NCBI RefSeq assembly: GCF_002217285.1
Contig: NZ_MUGW01000017.1
Location: 112,606 to 176,605 of the forward strand
Direction of reading: 5' to 3'
Length of the DNA: 64,000 nt
Source of the DNA: Flavobacterium hercynium
GTDB lineage: Bacteria > Bacteroidota > Bacteroidia > Flavobacteriales > Flavobacteriaceae
The position numbers were made by a program, and so were the translations under genes. The notes under the pieces are model-generated. The model saw only the letters and a program-made list of their open reading frames with translations. It ran no database searches and was not told the DNA's origin. This document shows positions 40,230-49,528 of this stretch, one piece after another. Each line of letters begins with the position of its first letter. The first letter of the stretch is position 1.

Positions 40230-43040
40230 TTACAAGTCAAACTTCAAACCAAAATTGTATCTGGCCTGGTAGTATTCTGCTTGCTTAGTATGCGCTGCTA
40301 CACCTTGGTAGTAACGTAATGGTTGGTTGGTTAAGTTGTTGGCTTCGGCAAAAACGCGAAGGTGAGACGTAATTTTATAAGACGCATTTGCATCTAAGAA
40401 AAATTGTTTGTCATAAAAACTGTCTTTATAAGACTCAGAACCTAATTCATCTAAATAATCAGATGTAAAGTTGGTTGAGATTCTAGCAGAAAAACGTTTG
40501 TTTTCCCAAGATAATGATCCGTTAAACATGTGTGGTGCTGTTCCCGGAAGACTAATGTTTTTTCTTTCGTTTCCGTCTTCGTCAGCAATTCCTTTTGCTT
40601 TCGATTTTGTATGCGTATAGTTTAAATAGATACCAAATCCTTTTAAGAATTTACCAGGAAGAAAATCTAACTGACGTTGAATCGCAACCTCAAAACCGTA
40701 AACATTAACCTGATCTCCGTTTCTTGATTGTAAGAACGACCAGTTTTCACCAGCTGGAATTGGGTTAGACTGATTAGGGAAATCAGCAGCAAATTTTGCA
40801 TCTGTATACTGATTATCGCTATAGTTGTAAATGAAATCGTTTAATGTTTTGTAGAAAACACCTCCGGAAATTAATCCAACAGATTTAAAGTAATTCTCCG
40901 CCATGAAATCATAGTTGTATGCATACGTAACATCAAGTGCAGGATTTCCGGCAGTGATTTCTTTATCAGCAGAAATGTTGTTTACATAAGGTGCTAATGC
41001 GTAGTAATTTGGTCTTGCTAAAGCCGTTGTAGCAGCAGCTCTTAAAACTAAATCTTTTGTTGCGTTGTATTGAAAAGAAACACTTGGTAATAAATTAGTA
41101 TAAGAGTTTTTGTTGTTGATTGTGCTTTCTAATTCTTCTTCATCTAATACACGATTTCCGGTATAATCGATTTGCGTATTTTCAACACGGAAACCTAAAA
41201 CCATAGATAATTTATCTGTAAAATCCTGATCCCATCTTACATAAGCAGCATAAATACTTTCTTTAGCGTTATAGTTTACCGCTAAATATTCTGCAGCATC
41301 AGCTTCTTTTTCGAATAAGGCAGCATTGTTCAAATCAAGATTTCCTAAATAACTTGACGATACAAAAGTTCCCGGAACATATTTATTTCCCGGATTAAAG
41401 TTTTTTCCATCAAAGAAACTAGTCGGAACACCAGATAATAGTTCCATTCCGTCGTTGATTGGGCTGTAAGAAAAGAAGTTGTTGTTCCTTTCTTTTTCTT
41501 TTAAACGAAGTCTAAGTCCAGTTCTGATTCTACCTTTTTGAGAAGGAATTACAGTAAACGGAATACGTATATTTACTTTCGCACCAAATTCGCTTTCGCT
41601 TGTTTCATCTGTATTTTCAGTAATAGAGTTAAGCTCAAACTGATCAGCAGCTTCGCCTGTAGTTGTAATTAATGGGAATCTGATATCAGACAAATCCTGA
41701 GTCATTTCCAATCCTTTTTGACGGTATTCTGTATAACGTTCTCCCGGACGGTATTCTCTTGCTTTAGCGTAATTTGCAGACCAGTCTAAATCTAGTTTAG
41801 AATTGATTAAATGCTCTCCGCGAATCGAATAGTTTTGAACACGCTGATCTTCTAATCTTCTTCCTTTGTTTCTGTTATTGTCAATCCCGCCTTTTGTCTG
41901 ACGTTTTACACGACCTTCGAAGCCAGTAATGTTTTCACCATCGTAAATCGCTTCGATATCATCGTATGTAGTTCTAAAACGGTTTTCTCTGTCATCTCTC
42001 CAATTGTAGATGGCATTGGCAAAAATAGAGTTGTTCTCGTTGAATTTATAATCTAAAGCAATAGATCCACTACGACGGATACGTTGTACTTCGTATTTTC
42101 TAATTTCAGAAGCCTGTAAAAATTCATTTCCAAATTCATCCTTTACCCATTCGTTTTCGATGTTATCAGAACCATAATCTACATTGTTGTAAGATCCGCT
42201 GAAAACAGCACCTAATTTGTTGTCAAAAAAACGATTTCCGTATACTAATCCTGCTGTGTAAGAAGCATTTTCGCGAATTGGCAAATAACCTCCTGCAAGT
42301 GTTGCAGAAATTCTTTCTCCGTTTGGCGTTGCTCTTGTAACTAAGTTTACAGAACCTCCAATAGCATCAGCATCCATGTCTGATGTTAAGGTTTTGTTTA
42401 CTTCAATAGTGGAAATCATGTCAGATGGAATCAAATCCATTTGTACGTTTCTGTTATCACCTTCTGCAGATGGAATACGATCCCCATTTAACGTTACAGA
42501 GTTCAATGATGGCGCTAAACCTCTAATGATAATATTACGTGCTTCACCCTGATCATTTTGCATCGTAATACCTGGAACACGTTTTAAAGCGTCTCCAACA
42601 TTGGCATCAGGAAAACGACCAACCTGGTCAGACGAAATTACGTTTCCTATATTTTTGTTGTTTTTCTGTTGATTCAAAGCTTTTGCCTGACCTTTTAAGA
42701 TATCTCCAACAACAACTTCATTCAATTCTGTTCCTGACGTTTTCAAAGAAAAGTCAAGTACATTATTCTTTCCTTCAGCTACTGTAATTTCATGCGTTAC
42801 GGCAGTGTATCCTATATATTTTACCTGAACCTGGTAAGTTCCCGGGTTAATGTTAAGTAATTCGAAACGTCCAGTGTAGTCTGAAACGCTGTATTTGTTC
42901 TCTCCAACAATTTGTACCATTGCTCCCGGCAAAGGCATTTTGTCATCTATATCTAACACTTTTCCTGATATAATACCTTTCTGGGCATAACCTGAAAAAG
43001 CTAATAGCACGAAAGCGATTATTAGATAAATTTTTTTCAT
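40230..43040 (-). CDS. TonB-dependent receptor with carboxypeptidase-like N-terminal domain
   Basis: A 936-residue outer-membrane receptor. Signal peptide (MKKIYLIIAFVLLAFSGYAQ), a CarboxypepD_reg-like domain (about 23-105, ISGKVLDIDDKMPLPGAMVQIVG), a plug (about 130-235, with VGDALKRVPGITMQNDQGEARNIIIRGLAPSLNSV) and a beta-barrel ending in an aromatic strand (RYNFGLKFDL). The plug belongs to the FecA/Caulobacter-type group of receptors. No SusD partner is present. Gene order with the phytase suggests import of phytate or its products, with energy from TonB. A 12-bp palindrome (cataacgttatg, 43112-43123) lies upstream. Confidence 0.94.
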   Translation of the reverse strand: MKKIYLIIAFVLLAFSGYAQKGIISGKVLDIDDKMPLPGAMVQIVGENKYSVSDYTGRFELLNINPGTYQVQVKYIGYTAVTHEITVAEGKNNVLDFSLKTSGTELNEVVVGDILKGQAKALNQQKNNKNIGNVISSDQVGRFPDANVGDALKRVPGITMQNDQGEARNIIIRGLAPSLNSVTLNGDRIPSAEGDNRNVQMDLIPSDMISTIEVNKTLTSDMDADAIGGSVNLVTRATPNGERISATLAGGYLPIRENASYTAGLVYGNRFFDNKLGAVFSGSYNNVDYGSDNIENEWVKDEFGNEFLQASEIRKYEVQRIRRSGSIALDYKFNENNSIFANAIYNWRDDRENRFRTTYDDIEAIYDGENITGFEGRVKRQTKGGIDNNRNKGRRLEDQRVQNYSIRGEHLINSKLDLDWSANYAKAREYRPGERYTEYRQKGLEMTQDLSDIRFPLITTTGEAADQFELNSITENTDETSESEFGAKVNIRIPFTVIPSQKGRIRTGLRLRLKEKERNNNFFSYSPINDGMELLSGVPTSFFDGKNFNPGNKYVPGTFVSSSYLGNLDLNNAALFEKEADAAEYLAVNYNAKESIYAAYVRWDQDFTDKLSMVLGFRVENTQIDYTGNRVLDEEELESTINNKNSYTNLLPSVSFQYNATKDLVLRAAATTALARPNYYALAPYVNNISADKEITAGNPALDVTYAYNYDFMAENYFKSVGLISGGVFYKTLNDFIYNYSDNQYTDAKFAADFPNQSNPIPAGENWSFLQSRNGDQVNVYGFEVAIQRQLDFLPGKFLKGFGIYLNYTHTKSKAKGIADEDGNERKNISLPGTAPHMFNGSLSWENKRFSARISTNFTSDYLDELGSESYKDSFYDKQFFLDANASYKITSHLRVFAEANNLTNQPLRYYQGVAAHTKQAEYYQARYNFGLKFDL

Positions 43041-43111
43041 TGTGTTTTAAGTTTTGGGTTCGGTTGCGAAACTAGAACCTTTGTATTACTAAAACCCGTA
43101 AAAAAAATTAA

Positions 43112-43123
43112 CATAACGTTATG
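43112..43123. promoter_or_regulatory. palindrome upstream of the TonB-dependent receptor gene
   Basis: cataacgttatg is a perfect 12-bp palindrome, 72 nt before the receptor start, in the divergent gap with the DUF4407 gene. It could be a regulator site for the phytase locus; no binding protein is identified. Confidence 0.4.
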
Positions 43124-43276
43124 ATTGTCCTTTAAATACTGAAACTTATTAATGCTTAGGTAACATCTTAGGTGCAAATATTTGATTGCCAATTGAAAAC
43201 AAACCTGATAATTATGTTAGAATTAAAAATTTGGCGTTAAATTTGCCTTATCAATCACAATCAAAAATCATCAATC

Positions 43277-44377
43277 ATGTTAAAACAATTTTTTATTTTA
43301 TGCTCCGGGGCAGATCGCGATCTACTCGAGAGCTGTTCAGAAGGCGAACAAACCAAATATGTTGGTATTGGTGCCACCGTTTTTTTTACTGCTGTTATGG
43401 CTTTTTTAGCCAGTGCGTATGCGCTTTTTACTGTTTTCGACTCTGTTTATCCTGCTTTAATTTTTGGTTTTGTATGGAGTTTACTGATCTTTAACTTAGA
43501 CCGTTTTATTGTTTCGACAATCAAAAAAAGGGATCGCTTTTTAGACGAATTACTTCAGGCAACTCCGCGAATTATGTTAGCGGTTATTATTGCTATTGTA
43601 ATTTCGAAGCCTTTAGAAATTAAAATTTTTGAAAAAGAAATCAATACCGTTTTGTTGAAAGAAAAAAATGAGATGGAATTGGCGAATAAAAAGCAGGTTG
43701 GAAATTACTTTAAATCAGATTTAGACAAAAACAAGGCTGAAATTACTGCTTTGAAAAACGATATTCTGAAAAAAGAAAAAGAAGTAAACGATCTGTACAC
43801 CACTTACATTACAGAAGCAGAAGGTACAAAAGGAACACAAAGATTAGGAAAAGGTCCTGTTTATAAAGAGAAACGTGATAAACACGATGCTGCCTTAAAA
43901 GAACTGCAAGCTTTAAAAACAACCAATGAAGCTAAGATTGCGGAGAAAGAAAAAATCGCAAAACAATTTCAGGCAGATTTAGATAAAAAAGTTTCGCAAT
44001 CACAGCCCATTATTGAAGGTTTTGATGGTTTAATGGCACGTATTAATGCATTAGATAAATTGCCTTGGCTGCCATCATTCTTTATTATGCTTTTGTTTCT
44101 GGCTATCGAAACATCGCCAATTATTGCAAAGCTTTTAGCTGCAAAAGGAGAATTCGATTTCAAACAAGAAGAAGCAGAAACGGCAATGAAAGCCACATTG
44201 CTGCAAAACAAATACCAACGTGAACTGCTTGTAAAAACCAGCGCTTCAATGCACGATAAAGTATACGCTGATATTGCCGAAGATAAAAATCTTTACGACC
44301 TGCAACGCCGAAAAGCAATCGAATTATTAGAACTGCAAGCACATAATTTTGTCGAAAAACAGAAGGCTACTTTTTGA
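43277..44377 (+). CDS. DUF4407-family membrane protein
   Basis: A 366-residue protein. Four transmembrane segments (about 30-48, 55-73, 95-113 and 262-280) flank a long Lys/Glu-rich coiled coil (about 125-245). The N-terminal hallmark FFILCSGADRDLLESCSEGEQTKYVGIGATVFFTAVMAFLASAYAL and LIFNLDRFIVST match the DUF4407 family, and SFFIMLLFLAIETSPIIAKLLA fits its C-terminal part. A -7-like TAAATTTG occurs at 43238-43245. Family function unknown; probably an inner-membrane structural or signalling protein. Confidence 0.85.
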   Translation: MLKQFFILCSGADRDLLESCSEGEQTKYVGIGATVFFTAVMAFLASAYALFTVFDSVYPALIFGFVWSLLIFNLDRFIVSTIKKRDRFLDELLQATPRIMLAVIIAIVISKPLEIKIFEKEINTVLLKEKNEMELANKKQVGNYFKSDLDKNKAEITALKNDILKKEKEVNDLYTTYITEAEGTKGTQRLGKGPVYKEKRDKHDAALKELQALKTTNEAKIAEKEKIAKQFQADLDKKVSQSQPIIEGFDGLMARINALDKLPWLPSFFIMLLFLAIETSPIIAKLLAAKGEFDFKQEEAETAMKATLLQNKYQRELLVKTSASMHDKVYADIAEDKNLYDLQRRKAIELLELQAHNFVEKQKATF

Positions 44378-44512
44378 AAGTCCTAAAGTTTGAAAGTCGA
44401 AAGTCAAAAGTCTTGACTCTGTAAAATAAGAAAGCCAGAATAGTATTTTCTATTTCTGGCTTTCTCTTTTCTATTTCTTTCGACTTTAAGACTTTCGACT
44501 TTCGACTAAAAT
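44378..44512. repeat. repeat phrases around a convergent terminator
   Basis: aaagtcctaaagtttgaaag and gaaagtcgaaagtcaaaagtc (about 44376-44412) are the partner of ctttcgactttaagactttcg (44478-44500), the same phrase family as at 20169-20367. Between them the stem agaaagccagaa (44429-44440) with ttctggctttct (44454-44465) forms a bidirectional terminator for the convergent genes. Confidence 0.75.
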
Positions 44513-45235
44513 TTACATGTAGCTTAGGATTTCTTTTTTGAAAGCGTCGTATTCGCCTTGCATGATTAATCCGTTGTCTAAAAGTTTTTTGTAGTTCTGT
44601 AATTTATCAAAAAGTTCTTCTTTAGATAATTCGCTTAATTTGCGATCTCCAGATGCAGGCTGCGCTGGTGCTTGCTGAATTGGCTCAAAAGTTTCCGTGT
44701 AAGCAGGAGTAGTTGCAGGTAAGATTTCTGCAAAGCTCGTTACTTCTTCCGTTTCCATTTCTTCAACTTCTTCTTCCTCTTCAACCTCTTCTTCAATAGT
44801 TTGAACAGGTTCTGCAACAGGTGTTTCAGTAACAACAGGATTTTTAAGTAAATCTAATTGTTCTTTAGCATAAGTATAAATTTTTCTGGCTTGAGTTTTA
44901 GGAATATAATCAATAGAGATTGATAAATCGGTATTCGTATTAAATGAAAACTCAGAACCCAAAATGTTTTCTTTCACAAAAGTGGCAGCAATATCATCCC
45001 ACGTGTAATCTGTAAAATCCATAGAAAGACCTAAGTTTTTTGGTTTACAGATAATAATACGTTTATTGGTTAAGATAATGCTATCCGGAAAAACATTAAT
45101 TGCAGGTTTTTTTTGCACAGCAATATAGCCAACTTCTTCATTTTTCATCAATAAATCATTGAATTTCGAAGTGATTTTTTCAATTGCTTTGGGATCTTGT
45201 TCTTCGTTTAGAAATTTTTTAAATTGTTCTTTCAT
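44513..45235 (-). CDS. PH-like domain protein with C-terminal SHOCT motif
   Basis: About 240 residues. A bacterial PH-like domain (about 30-130: EEVGYIAVQKKPAINVFPDSIILTNKRIIICKPK ... DFTDYTWDDIAATFVKEN) is followed by an acidic spacer with a run of Glu (about 145-165) and a C-terminal SHOCT-type short helical hairpin (LSELSKEELFDKLQNYKKLLDNGLIMQGEYDAFKKEIL). Such SHOCT ends often oligomerise or tether nucleic-acid or membrane proteins. Start set at the Met at 45235; the frame is open to 45259. Function unknown. Confidence 0.82.
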   Translation of the reverse strand: MKEQFKKFLNEEQDPKAIEKITSKFNDLLMKNEEVGYIAVQKKPAINVFPDSIILTNKRIIICKPKNLGLSMDFTDYTWDDIAATFVKENILGSEFSFNTNTDLSISIDYIPKTQARKIYTYAKEQLDLLKNPVVTETPVAEPVQTIEEEVEEEEEVEEMETEEVTSFAEILPATTPAYTETFEPIQQAPAQPASGDRKLSELSKEELFDKLQNYKKLLDNGLIMQGEYDAFKKEILSYM

Positions 45236-45305
45236 AGTGTATAAGTTGCTAAGTTGCAAAGTAACCGGGTTGCTAATTTTTTTGTCTTACGGTGCAAATG
45301 TAATC

Positions 45306-45677
45306 CTAATTTTCTAATTCAATAATTTCATTCTGAATTTTCTTTGTCAAACTTTTGAACACCAATTCGTACGAATGATCAATGAGCTCTTTTACTAAAG
45401 AAACAGGTAAATTTCCGTGCAAAGACACTGTATTCCAGTGTACTTTATTCATGTGAAAACCGGGTTTTATTTCGTCATATTCACCTCTGAGTTCCTGAGC
45501 ACGTTCGGGATCACATTTTAAATTTACAGAAGCTTCATTCTTTTCCCATTGCGACAAAGAAGAAAGAGCAAATAGTTTTCCGCCTACTTTAAACACCAAA
45601 GTATCTTCATCAAAAGGAAAATGTTCGCTGACACCCTTTTTAGAAAGACAATATTCGTAATACGTTTCTAAATTCAT
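45306..45677 (-). CDS. MmcQ/YjbR-family protein
   Basis: A 123-residue CyaY-fold protein: LETYYEYCLSKKGVSEHFPFDEDTLVFKVGGKLFALSSL, SVNLKCDPERAQELRGEYDEIKPGFHMNKVHWNTV and a C-terminal helix with HSYELVFKSLTKK. The family is linked to DNA binding by annotation, but no activity is established. It lies 8 nt downstream of a DUF4260 gene, which suggests one transcript. Confidence 0.9.
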   Translation of the reverse strand: MNLETYYEYCLSKKGVSEHFPFDEDTLVFKVGGKLFALSSLSQWEKNEASVNLKCDPERAQELRGEYDEIKPGFHMNKVHWNTVSLHGNLPVSLVKELIDHSYELVFKSLTKKIQNEIIELEN

Positions 45678-45685
45678 TTCTTTTT

Positions 45686-46036
45686 CTATTTACCAATTTC
45701 ACCTAAATGTGTATACTTAAATCCGGTTTCATATTTTAACCCATAACCAAAAGCTCTGTCCATTGCTGAATGCGCCAATAAAATTATGCCAATTAATTGT
45801 AACACTTCAATTTTTAGAAAACATCCTGCCAGATATACTAAAATAGCAAGTCCTTTATGGTGAAATACATTATACGAAAAGGCACCCGCTTTATTGCTGA
45901 TTACATAACCAAGCATCGAGAAATCCGGTACCAAAATAAGCACTAAAAACCACCACCATTGATAATTCAAAAGGCTGAATAAATAAATGCCGAGTAAAAA
46001 TAATCCTAATTCTTCGAGCTTAATAACTGTTTTCAT
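45686..46036 (-). CDS. DUF4260-family membrane protein
   Basis: A 116-residue protein with three or four hydrophobic segments. ELGLFLLGIYLFSLLNYQWWWFLVLILVPDFSMLGYVIS, FSYNVFHHKGLAILVYL and LLAHSAMDRAFGYGLKY are typical of DUF4260. The conserved His and Asp near the end (AHSAMDRAFGYGLKY) are visible. Inner-membrane; role unknown. 22 nt after a GNAT gene and 8 nt before the MmcQ/YjbR gene. Confidence 0.85.
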   Translation of the reverse strand: MKTVIKLEELGLFLLGIYLFSLLNYQWWWFLVLILVPDFSMLGYVISNKAGAFSYNVFHHKGLAILVYLAGCFLKIEVLQLIGIILLAHSAMDRAFGYGLKYETGFKYTHLGEIGK

Positions 46037-46058
46037 GTGTTGTTTAGTTTTGGGGTAT

Positions 46059-46460
46059 TTATTTAATTTTTTTCTCCATCATTTTCTCGGGATGTTCCAA
46101 AGCAGTGAATTCAAATTTTTGATATAAAAAATGAGCATCGGTAGTAGCTAACCTCCATACTTTTAAATTTTTTAGGGAAGGTTCGTTCATCATGTGTTCG
46201 ATCAAAACAGATGAATATCCTTTTCCTCGCTGTTCTTCGGTTATAAAAACATCCATTACATATCCAAAAACAACATAATCAGTAATAACCCGTGCAAAAC
46301 CAATTTGTTTGTCGTTCAGGTAAATTCCAAAACAAACAGAAGCCTCAATTGTCGTTAGAACCTCTTCTGTTGTTCGCGGAGCAGCCCAATAAATGTCTTT
46401 AAGAAAGTGCTGAATAAACGGAATATCAAGTTTGGTTTTATCGGTAGAAACGGTGATCAT
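46059..46460 (-). CDS. GNAT-family N-acetyltransferase
   Basis: A 133-residue acetyltransferase. The acetyl-CoA pyrophosphate loop Q-R-G-K-G-Y (77-82) follows the beta-strand VMDVFITEEQ, and the C-terminal FLYQKFEFTALEHP is typical of GNAT proteins that have lost or shortened beta7. Substrate unknown. It heads the GNAT-DUF4260-MmcQ set and is preceded by a repeat-rich gap. Confidence 0.92.
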   Translation of the reverse strand: MITVSTDKTKLDIPFIQHFLKDIYWAAPRTTEEVLTTIEASVCFGIYLNDKQIGFARVITDYVVFGYVMDVFITEEQRGKGYSSVLIEHMMNEPSLKNLKVWRLATTDAHFLYQKFEFTALEHPEKMMEKKIK

Positions 46461-46580
46461 GTTGATTTTAGATTTCTGATTTTAGATTTTAGATTTTTTT
46501 GCAGCTTGAAGAATGTATAACTATACTAATTTTTAGATTTCTGATTTTAAATTTTTTTTGCAACTTAAAGAATCTAAAAT
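46461..46580. repeat. gattttagatt-type low-complexity repeats
   Basis: tgattttagatttctgattttag (46463-46485) and its near copy (46532-46552), then inverted phrases aatctaaaatctaaagtct (46571-46589). Direct and inverted copies could fold into an imperfect hairpin. The same phrases are found after pckA at 38778-38812. Confidence 0.7.
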
Positions 46581-47366
46581 CTAAAGTCTAAAATCTGCAA
46601 TTTTATAGATAACTGGTTTGCTTGGACTTGCATCATTTTCAAACGAAGCAATTTGTAAATTCAACAAATAAATACCATTCTCAATTTCCGGAGCTACAAA
46701 AATCATTTCGGTTATGGTGGCTTTTAATCGCGCATCAGGATTTAGATTTACAGTATCTTTTACATTCCAAAAAGCTTTGTGTGCCAATAGTTTTCCTTCG
46801 TCATGTTCTTTGTCTACACTTGGCAAATCAATTAAAAGATGTTGAATTTCGCTTTCGCGGATGAAAACTGCAGCTTCTTCAGATAAGTAAGGCGGATTTG
46901 TATTAGAGTATTTTCTAGACTTCTTATCGTGTTCATTAGGAAGTGTCCTGATAATAAGAGCCGTTGGTTTCGTGTTTTGCAATGCATTAGAAAATTGCAT
47001 TGCTTTTTCAATCTGACTTTTTATAATAACCAGATCATCGTCAATTTTTTCAGGCTCAACAGTAATTAATACGGCAAAAAAGAAAAACTGTTTTAAGCTG
47101 TCATTTATGCTGTAAAACGCATTTGTAATGTGTCCTAAACATTCGGTATGTGTTCCGTGTCCGTGAGGATTAAAAAAAATATTATTGAAGTTGGTCGACG
47201 ATTTTCCTTCTGAAACCTTTCCAATCCAATCACCAAAGACTACAGGTTCAATAACCGGTTTTTCGATGTACCAGGCAATCGGATTTTCGTCTGTATTCGT
47301 TAATGGAATAGAAATGTCAATGGGTTTTGACAAATCGATCTCACAGTTGTTGATTTTTGCTAACAC
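46581..47366 (-). CDS. cyclase-family (kynurenine formamidase-like) hydrolase
   Basis: A 261-residue metal-dependent amidase fold. The family motif H-G-H-G-T-H-x-E is present as NPHGHGTHTECLGHI (about 66-80), preceded by PIDISIPLTNTDENP and followed by LLIDLPSVDKEHDEGKLLAHKAFW (about 174-197). Members hydrolyse N-formylkynurenine or related cyclic substrates; no other kynurenine genes are near, so the substrate is open. 30 nt downstream of hemW. Confidence 0.88.
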   Translation of the reverse strand: MLAKINNCEIDLSKPIDISIPLTNTDENPIAWYIEKPVIEPVVFGDWIGKVSEGKSSTNFNNIFFNPHGHGTHTECLGHITNAFYSINDSLKQFFFFAVLITVEPEKIDDDLVIIKSQIEKAMQFSNALQNTKPTALIIRTLPNEHDKKSRKYSNTNPPYLSEEAAVFIRESEIQHLLIDLPSVDKEHDEGKLLAHKAFWNVKDTVNLNPDARLKATITEMIFVAPEIENGIYLLNLQIASFENDASPSKPVIYKIADFRL

Positions 47367-47396
47367 AAATTACAATTTTATGCCTTCGGGCTAATT

Positions 47397-48554
47397 TTAC
47401 TCTTCCAAATTTAAGTAAAAGAGATCACTTGCAATTCCATCTGTTAAAAATTTTCCTTTTGGAGTTGGTTTTAGAATATTGTTTTCGATAGAAAGTAAAT
47501 CATCGTTTAAGAATTTTTGACTTTGTTTGTTTAAATACGCTAGGTAATCCGAACCAAACTCAGTTTCAATTCTTTCTAATGAAACGCCCCAAATGGTTCG
47601 TAATCCTGTCATAATGTATTCGTTATAACGGTCTGAGAGTGTCAGTGTTTCAGTTTCTATAGGTAGAATATCTTCCTGAATAGATTTTAAGTAAAGGGAA
47701 TTATTGGCTATATTCCATCCTCTTTTTTCACCATCATAGCTGTGTGCCGAAGGTCCAATTCCGATGTATTTTTTGCCTAACCAATACGCAGAATTGTTTT
47801 TAGAGAAATAACCTTCTTTCCCAAAATTGGATAATTCGTAATGAATAAAACCGTTTTGTTGAAGTGTTTCAACCAAAATCATAAAGTGATTTGAAGCTAC
47901 TTCGTCTTGTGGTTCAGCAATTTTACCGGTATCAATTAGTTTTTTCAGCGCCGTTTTAGGTTCTATCGTCAAAGCATAACTTGAGATATGTGGAATGCCA
48001 AATGACAAAGCTGTTTCAATATTTTTCTTCCACATTTCGTCAGTCAATCCCGGGATTCCGTAAATTAAATCGAGCGAAATATTATCGAAATATTTGGTCG
48101 CTTCTGTAAGACAGTTTTTGGCTTCCGCCGAATTATGTGCGCGATTCATCATCTTCAAATCTTCTTCATAAAAAGATTGAATTCCAATGCTTAATCGGTT
48201 TATTGGACTTTTAGATAACTCCAAGATTCGTTCCGCAGATAAATCATCCGGATTGGCTTCGAGCGTGATTTCCGGATTTTCAATTACATCGTAATTCTTG
48301 TAAACTTCAGCAATTAAGAAGTTTATTTCGTCATTCGTTAGAACAGAAGGTGTTCCTCCGCCAAAATAAATGGTTTCAATTTTGTTGCCTATTTTATTTG
48401 TACCAGCAACTTCAAACTCATTTTTACGCGTAGCAATTTCTTTGGCTAAAGCCAAAACCATCTCATCTTTCTTTTTCATAGAAGTCGAAAAATGAAAGTC
48501 ACAATAATGACAAGCCTGCTTGCAGAAAGGAATGTGAATGTAGATGCCGCTCAT
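47397..48554 (-). CDS. hemW: HemW-type radical SAM protein
   Basis: A 385-residue cytoplasmic radical SAM protein. The [4Fe-4S] motif C-x3-C-x2-C is CKQACHYC (11-18), followed by DF rather than the extra Cys of HemN. Other marks: YFGGGTPSVL, EANPDDL, GIQSFYEEDLKMMNRAHN and a HemN C-terminal domain (about 310-385). HemW is a haem-binding chaperone-like protein, often mis-named oxygen-independent coproporphyrinogen oxidase. Starts 5 nt after the preceding lipoprotein gene. Confidence 0.93.
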   Translation of the reverse strand: MSGIYIHIPFCKQACHYCDFHFSTSMKKKDEMVLALAKEIATRKNEFEVAGTNKIGNKIETIYFGGGTPSVLTNDEINFLIAEVYKNYDVIENPEITLEANPDDLSAERILELSKSPINRLSIGIQSFYEEDLKMMNRAHNSAEAKNCLTEATKYFDNISLDLIYGIPGLTDEMWKKNIETALSFGIPHISSYALTIEPKTALKKLIDTGKIAEPQDEVASNHFMILVETLQQNGFIHYELSNFGKEGYFSKNNSAYWLGKKYIGIGPSAHSYDGEKRGWNIANNSLYLKSIQEDILPIETETLTLSDRYNEYIMTGLRTIWGVSLERIETEFGSDYLAYLNKQSQKFLNDDLLSIENNILKPTPKGKFLTDGIASDLFYLNLEE

Positions 48555-48559
48555 TTTTT

Positions 48560-49489
48560 TTAGTCTAAATCATGACGTTCTTTAAATACACCATCTGTTA
48601 TGACTATTTTTTCATTAGTAATAGGATCTGTGGCTGTTAGTGAAAAAGTACCAACTATATATTGATTATTTACTTCAGTAATTTCGAGTGTGCCTGTTGA
48701 AATAAATTCATTTGGCCCAATATAATAACTTTCCGGCCCAATACTATTGGGATAATATCTTAAAAAATTGACGGTAAAATCTTTAGAGATGTCTGAGTTT
48801 TTATTAAAAGTATATTTCCCAATTTTGCGAGTTCCCTTAGGAAAAACAATATTTATGCTATATTCATTGTCTCCATTAATATTTAAGATATGACTTTTTT
48901 CGCTTTCAAAAGATGTCCATATGTAACCTAATCCTCTCCAGTTTTGTCCATTTATCTTCATTGTAGTTCCATAAGTTTTCCTAGAATTTAAAGGGTTTTT
49001 ATCAGAGTAAAAAAGAGATATTGAACCATTTAATTTCTTGTTATATTCATAGATTTGATGATTATAATGTTCGTATAGATTTCCATTAAAGTTTACTTTT
49101 ATCTTTTTATTTACTTCATCAATATTTTCAATATTGAATTTAAAGAGGTTTTTTGAAAAGTAAAAGGGAGAATATAAGAAATCCTTAAGTGTATTGTCAT
49201 AAATTGTTGCTGTTAATAAAGTGCCGTCTTTATGAAAATAAAAGGATAGCCCATTTGCTATATTACTTGTAGATGTTGGCTGTGGAAAATCATTAATATC
49301 GCCAATTGAAAAATAATCACCATCTCGTACAGCTTTTAAACTTGCAAATTCTAATGGAGTATCATTAAAATTGATTTTATATTCTACAGTTTCATTTTCT
49401 TTATTATTTTCATTGTTATCTGAATCAGAAGTACAAGAAGTAAAAAATGCTGAAAGTATTAAGTAGATAATTAGATTTACTTTTTCCAT
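48560..49489 (-). CDS. hypothetical lipoprotein
   Basis: A 309-residue lipoprotein with signal peptide and lipobox FFTSC (Cys19), then an Asp/Asn-rich tether (TSDSDNNENNKENE). The mature part is beta-rich and aromatic, with FSIGDINDFPQPTS, NGLSFYFHKDGTLLTATIYDN, LNGSISLFYSDKNPLNSRKTYGTTMKINGQNWRG and GTLEITEVNNQYIVGTFSLTATDP. The last part resembles surface proteins of unknown function in Bacteroidota that end in a self-contained beta-sandwich. Unusually AT-rich. It lies between ruvC (39 nt upstream) and hemW (5 nt downstream). Confidence 0.85.
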   Translation of the reverse strand: MEKVNLIIYLILSAFFTSCTSDSDNNENNKENETVEYKINFNDTPLEFASLKAVRDGDYFSIGDINDFPQPTSTSNIANGLSFYFHKDGTLLTATIYDNTLKDFLYSPFYFSKNLFKFNIENIDEVNKKIKVNFNGNLYEHYNHQIYEYNKKLNGSISLFYSDKNPLNSRKTYGTTMKINGQNWRGLGYIWTSFESEKSHILNINGDNEYSINIVFPKGTRKIGKYTFNKNSDISKDFTVNFLRYYPNSIGPESYYIGPNEFISTGTLEITEVNNQYIVGTFSLTATDPITNEKIVITDGVFKERHDLD

Positions 49490-49528
49490 TGATGTATAGT
49501 ATATTAATTTTTTTAATAAGATAAGTAT

